From contig NZ_JBEMAR010000007.1 in NCBI RefSeq assembly GCF_040274945.1, forward strand, positions 1 through 64,000: a DNA stretch of 64,000 nucleotides. The letters are read 5' to 3'. Positions within the stretch are counted from its first letter, which is position 1, and each line of letters opens with the position of its first letter. Origin of the DNA: Carnobacterium_B sp040274945. GTDB taxonomy: Bacteria > Bacillota > Bacilli > Lactobacillales > Carnobacteriaceae. Both the position numbers and the translations under genes were made by a program. Positions 59,384-64,000 of the stretch are shown one piece after another. A model generated the notes under the pieces. That model searched no databases, was not told the DNA's origin, and saw nothing but the letters and a program-made list of their open reading frames with translations.

Positions 59384-60775
59384 TTAAATTGTATGTGGTA
59401 AAGCATGTTCTGATTCACGTGGAACTGTAATCACTACAGAAATCACAGCAATTGCCACAAATAATACATTAACTAATAATCCAGACATACCAGCTAATTC
59501 AAAAGAACCCTTTGCTGCTAATATTGAGTAAACACTAGATGAGATAGCTACACCAATAGCTCCACCTAAAGAACTAGCCATTTTGTATACTCCAGATGCT
59601 ACACCAACTTTACTTGCAGGTGCTGCAGAAATAGCTGTATCTGTAGAAGGTGTTGCATAAAAACCAAGTCCTAGACCGTATAAAGCAAAACCCACAAATA
59701 CAAGAACAGAATAAAAAGTACCTGATATAAAGGTTAGAGACATTAGAAGAATCCCAACACCGGCAATGCTTGTACCAAGTAACATTGGTTTACGAGCGCC
59801 GTGTTTTTGCAATGCTTTTTCACCTAAGCGAATAGATGACAATACACAAACTAGGTAACCAATTGTTAATAAACCTGATTGAAATGAAGAATATCCTCTA
59901 CCCATTTGAACATACGTATTTGCAACAAACATCGTACCTGCAGATGCGTTTAATAAGAAGTTTGATAATGTTGCACCACTATATGCTTTATTTTTGAATA
60001 ATGAAAAATCTATTAAGCTGTTTGAATGTTTTGTTTCAACTTTGAAGAAAATAACAGTTGAAAGAATAAATATTATGATAAATGCAATTGCTACTGGGCT
60101 AAACCAACCAATAGAAGAAGCATTTGTAATATATAAATTGAATGTTAACATCATGATCACAAAACTAAACAATCCACCAAAGTCGAACCTTTTGTTATCT
60201 TTAGCAGCAACTTTACTTTCGGGTGTACCATTGATTAATAAATAACCAGCAATAGCAAAGATAATTGAAAAAATAAAAATATATCTCCACCCTAAATAAG
60301 TGGCAACCATTCCACCGAATAATGAACAGATCCCTGAACCACCCCAAGATCCAATAGACCAGTAGCTAAGTGCACGTTGACGGTCTGGGCCTTCAAAATA
60401 AATTTTCATAAGTGATAATGTCGCGGGCATGATCGTTGCTGCTGAAAAACCTTGGATCACACGACCAATAATCAACAATACTGAACCTTGTGCAAATACT
60501 AAGCACAAAGATCCGATGACACTTAAAACCAAACCAATTTTTGTAAGCTTCACACGACCAAATTTATCAGCCATTGCTCCTGCTCCAACCATAAACATAC
60601 CAGAGAACAATGCTGTTAAGCTAATTTCTATATTTAAAATACTAGATGAGATTCCTAAATCATCCTGCACCGCAGGACCAATATTTAACATGGTTTGAGC
60701 AAATAACCAAAATGTAATAACACCAAAAACGATACCAACGATTAATTTATTCGTTCCTTTATAACTTGTTTCCAT
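59384..60775 (-). CDS. MFS transporter, 14-helix drug-efflux type
   Basis: A 463-residue MFS protein with about 14 helices. GMFMVGAGAMADKFGRVKLT (about 58-77) is the MFS signature loop, and GRVIQGFSAATIMPATLSL (about 108-126) is motif B. TYLGWRYIFIFSIIFAI resembles motif C. Its first 34 bp overlap the end of the M20 gene. Together they may export an amino acid or peptide released by the M20 enzyme, or a drug; this is inference. Confidence 0.82.
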   Translation of the reverse strand: METSYKGTNKLIVGIVFGVITFWLFAQTMLNIGPAVQDDLGISSSILNIEISLTALFSGMFMVGAGAMADKFGRVKLTKIGLVLSVIGSLCLVFAQGSVLLIIGRVIQGFSAATIMPATLSLMKIYFEGPDRQRALSYWSIGSWGGSGICSLFGGMVATYLGWRYIFIFSIIFAIAGYLLINGTPESKVAAKDNKRFDFGGLFSFVIMMLTFNLYITNASSIGWFSPVAIAFIIIFILSTVIFFKVETKHSNSLIDFSLFKNKAYSGATLSNFLLNASAGTMFVANTYVQMGRGYSSFQSGLLTIGYLVCVLSSIRLGEKALQKHGARKPMLLGTSIAGVGILLMSLTFISGTFYSVLVFVGFALYGLGLGFYATPSTDTAISAAPASKVGVASGVYKMASSLGGAIGVAISSSVYSILAAKGSFELAGMSGLLVNVLFVAIAVISVVITVPRESEHALPHTI

Positions 60776-61968
60776 TCTCCTTTTACTAGATAGTCCACTA
60801 CAATTGAACCCATAGCTTTTGCAGCAACGATTAAACTTGATTCACTGATTTTAAACTTAGGGTGATGATGTGGATAAGCTTCGCCTTCTTCAGGAGCAGC
60901 ACCAACATAAAAGAACATGCTTGGACGTTCTTTTGCATAATAAGCAAAATCTTCTGAGGGGGGTTGTGCATCACACATTTCGATTCCTTTTAATTCAGGA
61001 ATGGTTGTTTGTTTCAAATGACTGATCGTTTCTTCTGTTAAATCTGGATCATTATATAAAACAGGGTAATCATTTTCATATTGCAACTCATACGTAACAT
61101 CAAACATAGCTGCTATACCATCTAATTTAGCCCGAATTTCTTTTTCAACTATTGTACGCACTTCTTCAGACATTGAACGGACATCGCCATCTAATTGAAC
61201 AGCATCTTTAATGACGTTAAATGATCCACGTCCATCAAAATTCCCAATAGTAATTGAACCAACTTCAAATGGATTCAAACGACGACTCACGATAGATTGC
61301 ACAGCCACTACAAAATAACTTGCTGCTACAATTGCGTCATTTGCTTTGTGCGGAGAAGAACCATGCCCACCGACACCTTGGATTTTAACATGAAAATTTG
61401 CACGTCCAGTTTGGATATTTTCAGGACGGTAAAATAGTTTGCCTGATTCCATTTGAGACATCACATGAATCCCAAAAACATTATCCACACCATCTAATGC
61501 GTGATCTTCAATCATTTGAATCGCGCCACCTGGCGGCATTTCCTCAGCATGTTGATGCAACACAACAATTTTCCCGTTTAATTGTTCTTTTATTTCAATT
61601 AAAGATTCTGCTAAAATCAACATATAAGCCGTATGACCATCATGTCCACAAGCATGCATCACTCCTGGATTTTTTGATTGAAAAGGAACATCCGATTCTT
61701 CTTGAATCGGCAAGGCATCAAAATCCGCACGAATCGCAATTGTTTTTCCAGGGTTACCTGAATCAATTGTTACAACTATTCCACGTCCACCTACATTTGT
61801 ACGTACGTCACAATCTTTATCTTTATAAAAATCTGCAATATAAGCTGCCGTTTTTTCTTCTTGAAAAGATAATTCAGGGTTCTCATGTAAATAACGACGT
61901 ATGTCAATCATGCGATCTTGTTTCTCGTTCATTTTTTCAAACAGACTATTTTTTATTGATTCATTCAT
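60742..61968 (-). CDS. M20-family N-acyl amino acid amidohydrolase
   Basis: A 408-residue peptidase-family protein starting at ATG 61968 (AGGAGGTTACATT upstream). Zn-ligand motifs are HACGHDGHTAYM (about 100-111), HQHAEEMPPGG (about 135-145, with the catalytic Glu pair) and the C-terminal SEDFAYY and YPHHHPKF (about 348 and 374). It belongs to the hippurate hydrolase/N-acyl-L-amino acid amidohydrolase group and removes an acyl group from an amino acid. An inverted repeat lies just upstream, and the MFS gene overlaps its end. Confidence 0.88.
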   Translation of the reverse strand: MNESIKNSLFEKMNEKQDRMIDIRRYLHENPELSFQEEKTAAYIADFYKDKDCDVRTNVGGRGIVVTIDSGNPGKTIAIRADFDALPIQEESDVPFQSKNPGVMHACGHDGHTAYMLILAESLIEIKEQLNGKIVVLHQHAEEMPPGGAIQMIEDHALDGVDNVFGIHVMSQMESGKLFYRPENIQTGRANFHVKIQGVGGHGSSPHKANDAIVAASYFVVAVQSIVSRRLNPFEVGSITIGNFDGRGSFNVIKDAVQLDGDVRSMSEEVRTIVEKEIRAKLDGIAAMFDVTYELQYENDYPVLYNDPDLTEETISHLKQTTIPELKGIEMCDAQPPSEDFAYYAKERPSMFFYVGAAPEEGEAYPHHHPKFKISESSLIVAAKAMGSIVVDYLVKGEWKQVIKERIN

Positions 61969-61996
61969 AATGTAACCTCCTATTTTATATTCGAAG

Positions 61997-62016
61997 CGAA
62001 TGAATTTGCTCATTCG
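61997..62016. promoter_or_regulatory. Inverted repeat before the M20 gene
   Basis: CGAATGA and TCATTCG with a 6-bp spacer lie 29 bp before the ATG. The layout suits a TetR- or MarR-type operator; the regulator is not known. Confidence 0.45.
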
Positions 62017-62234
62017 TTCATTACTACTCTATTTTAGATCTGATTTAGAAAAAAAGTAGGTCAAAACTTTACCCAAAAGGATTCTTTTTTGCCTTCATCC
62101 TTTTTAAATGGTCTATATCAGGTCAAGAAATGTGCTTCTTTTTCATCTTTTTACTTTTAAAAAAAATAAATGCCCATTCTACTGATAATCACTAGAATAA
62201 ATATTTTATTTTTCAAACTATTTTATTGTAACTT

Positions 62235-63713
62235 TTACAGATCTAATTCAATTTTTTTCAACTCAATAAAATGAATAGAATTTATATCCATATAGGCGTA
62301 AAAAGACCATTTCCCATTGATGATTTCATCTTTTATTTCTACATCTGGGGTTGCGGTAGAAATAATATACTTCATCACGTCTTGGTTAATGCCATGCTTA
62401 CTATTTATCTTTCTTAAGTTGTCATAGAGAGCGCCATTTTTACGATCAAATTTAAACCGAGTAACTTGGTACTCACCAGGATCCAAACTATCAAGGGTCA
62501 CTTGTAGTTCTTTGCTATGCTGTCGCAAAAATAATTCATCAACTGAATAACGGGGATTAAAATTTCGCTCGTGAAAAATAGCTAATTGATACCCATCTTC
62601 ATTTTTTGTCATCAGATGATTTTCACCCTCTGATAAGATGGTTCCATATAATCGTTCTTTAAAAAACATCGCATAATACACCGGGCGTTTCCCATTAAAA
62701 TAATGAAAAAGCTCAAGCCCGTCTGAAACAAGGTCTGTACTATTATGAATGCGCTCATGAATTTCATTATTGATCCAAAAACCTAACCCTTGTACCTCTT
62801 GACTTAATTCTATTACAGTATTAAAAATAAGAGCTGCACGGAAAAATGTGCCATTGATGTACCGTGAATCTCCCGTTAACGTATTCCACATATCAAGGAA
62901 TAATGGTTTTCTAATGCCATTCTTCTGAAGAAATTGTTTTAATTTTTTTGTTTTATTTATGTGGTAATTTTGCGAGTTAATAAAATTTTGATCACTTGTA
63001 TCATCAAAATTAATATCCGTATTCCGATTCGCATCAAAACTAATAAAATCAATACTATTTGCTTTTTTCAACACCCACATATGACTACTCACAGTTTTCA
63101 TCTTCTCTTCATCAAAAGGTAAAAAAACACCCAACTGAATATGCAACGATTTCTTTTTTAAAATCCCGTGCAAAGTCTCATATAAGTCTTCTAGTATCAT
63201 AGGATCAAGTTTTGTTTCTTTTGGGGCATAAAAAAGAATATGCCACTGTTTAACAAAATCTTTCCCAAAGACTTGGATGGTGTGATTTAAAAATGCCTTT
63301 AACCTAGAAAAATAATCTTTAAAATAAAGTATTTCATTTACATTGATGCGCAGAAATACACTGAATCCTAACTCTTTAATTGTTCGTAAAGCCAGATCAG
63401 AATTGGCATAGCTTGAAGTAGTAGAAATTGTTTCATCTGTGTTAACTTCTGGGAGAATTGTTGACCCGCCTATTAAATTACGAATACCAATATAGTCAAT
63501 TTTCATTGAACTGTGCGTCATCAAAATTTGTTTCTTTATATTTTCATTTAAAACATCTTTTAATTCACCAACAAAAACAATGTGTTTCTCATGCATAAGC
63601 GTATTTTTTGTTTGCTCCATTGGCGAAACAAGTAATTTTTCACTTGTAAAATCATTCCCTAAAAGAGACTGGTTCATTTCTTTATCACAATACTTTGTCA
63701 ATTTCACCAACAC
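62235..63713 (-). pseudogene. GH39-like C-terminal module cut off from an AraC regulator by an in-frame stop
   Basis: A 492-codon frame begins with a GTG directly after the stop of the AraC gene, in the same frame and with no ribosome site of its own. The sequence has features of the xylosidase-like module seen at the C-terminus of large AraC regulators, including SYANSDLALRTIKELGFSVF (about 100), SIDFISFDANRN and FLDMWNTLTGDSRYINGTFF (about 270). Its catalytic acids are not confirmed. Without read-through or restart it would not be made. It is either a broken half of a long regulator or a sequencing artefact. Confidence 0.65.
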
Positions 63714-64000
63714 TTATGGAGAATCTAAAATACTAGATTTTCCACTATTATTCCTAGCACTATCTCCTTCTATAAGAGCAGCAGATTTATGTTTTTTTCG
63801 ATAATTAGCTGGCGTTTGTTGATAAGTTGATTTAAAAGCAAGTGCAAATTGTTTTGCGGTAGTGAATCCATTACGAGATGCAATCTGAAAGAGCGAATCC
63901 GAGGAATGAACCAAATCTTCTTTACTGTGCTTAAGTCGAACACTAGTCAAATATTTCGAAAAATTAATGCCTACAAATTGTTTGAAATAACGAGAAAAGT
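63714..64000 (-). CDS. AraC-family regulator, C-terminal part (runs off the window)
   Basis: The visible 94 codons are the two helix-turn-helix halves of AraC/XylS proteins: FSRYFKQFVGINFSKYLTSV (first) and FQIASRNGFTTAKQFALAFK (second), ending QTPANYRKKHK and about 25 more residues. The N-terminal ligand domain lies beyond position 64000. A TAA stop at 63714-63716 is followed in frame by the long GH39-like frame. AraC proteins normally end shortly after this domain, so this short form could be a functional regulator by itself. Confidence 0.8.
   Translation of the reverse strand, partial: FSRYFKQFVGINFSKYLTSVRLKHSKEDLVHSSDSLFQIASRNGFTTAKQFALAFKSTYQQTPANYRKKHKSAALIEGDSARNNSGKSSILDSP

Noticed and set aside
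61398..61970. Plus-strand open frame of 190 codons
   Set aside because: It is antisense to the well-supported M20 gene; the His/Leu-rich translation is typical of a shadow frame.
1..64000. rRNA, tRNA, insertion sequences, prophage
   Set aside because: No such gene or transposase was recognised on either strand; the MITE-like element is the only mobile candidate.

Overview
The window reads as a low-GC Gram-positive chromosome from the Lactobacillales. Carnobacterium or a close relative is the best guess, because the set of PTS operons, a class I aldolase, a GH4 phospho-alpha-glucosidase, two FNR/FLP-type regulators and an acyl-CoA dehydrogenase/EtfBA cluster fits that group. This is a judgement from gene content, not a database match. 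No rRNA, tRNA, intact insertion sequence, prophage or CRISPR array was seen.

Layout. 1-1105: FetAB-type metal exporter (fetB runs off the left edge). 1224-5540: a PepSY lipoprotein, then an amino-acid/cation symporter and an ATP-grasp ligase transcribed together behind a leader that encodes a cysteine-rich 34-residue peptide and ends in a terminator, then a PfkB sugar kinase. 5654-9988: an alpha-glucoside PTS operon (EIICB, GH4 enzyme, RpiR regulator, membrane protein) under a promoter with a cre site. 10246-17240: a DUF1541 lipoprotein, a phosphonate/phosphite-type ABC transporter (phnD, a 190-bp inverted-repeat element, phnC, phnE, phnE) followed by a cytoplasmic 5'-nucleotidase, a 60-bp perfect palindrome and a 51-bp tandem repeat. 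17168-22540: Dps, a P1B metal ATPase with a decayed copy of its HMA partner, a DHA2 drug exporter and fructose-bisphosphate aldolase. 22847-32880: a phosphoesterase, SDR enzymes, a mannitol PTS (mtlA-mtlR-mtlF, no mtlD), a divergent gnd/rpiR pair and a YflT/DUF2382 stress protein. 33085-39900: oxidoreductases, thioredoxin, acetyltransferase, glycosyltransferase, an MhpD-like hydratase, DUF2798, a decayed gene and a 52-bp tandem hairpin array. 39924-47225: a spermidine/putrescine-type ABC transporter followed by adenine deaminase and an MTA/SAH-type deaminase, with PurR-like boxes at the promoter. 47551-52102: a VIT-family metal transporter, a P-loop kinase, an SDR and small proteins. 52289-57533: acd-etfB-etfA, divergent from an FNR-type regulator, an HMA protein and a second FNR-type regulator. 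57710-64000: acetyltransferase, MFS exporter with an M20 aminoacylase, and an AraC regulator separated by an in-frame stop from a GH39-like module.

How the parts connect. Three FNR-type sites (TTGAT-N4-ATCAA or one mismatch) lie before acd-etfBA, the HMA gene and the P1B ATPase, so the two FNR-like proteins may link oxygen status to a flavoprotein reductase and metal traffic. The PurR-like boxes tie the polyamine-type ABC operon to purine salvage. The strongest candidate for something undescribed is the cysteine-rich leader: a strong promoter, a peptide with six Cys in its first 20 residues, and a terminator whose 5' arm can pair with leader codons 18-20. That looks like a translation-coupled attenuator that senses cysteine ahead of a transporter and a peptide-bond-forming ligase. 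The 51-bp repeat, the 52-bp hairpin array and the phn-operon element are structured DNA that ordinary gene annotation does not explain.
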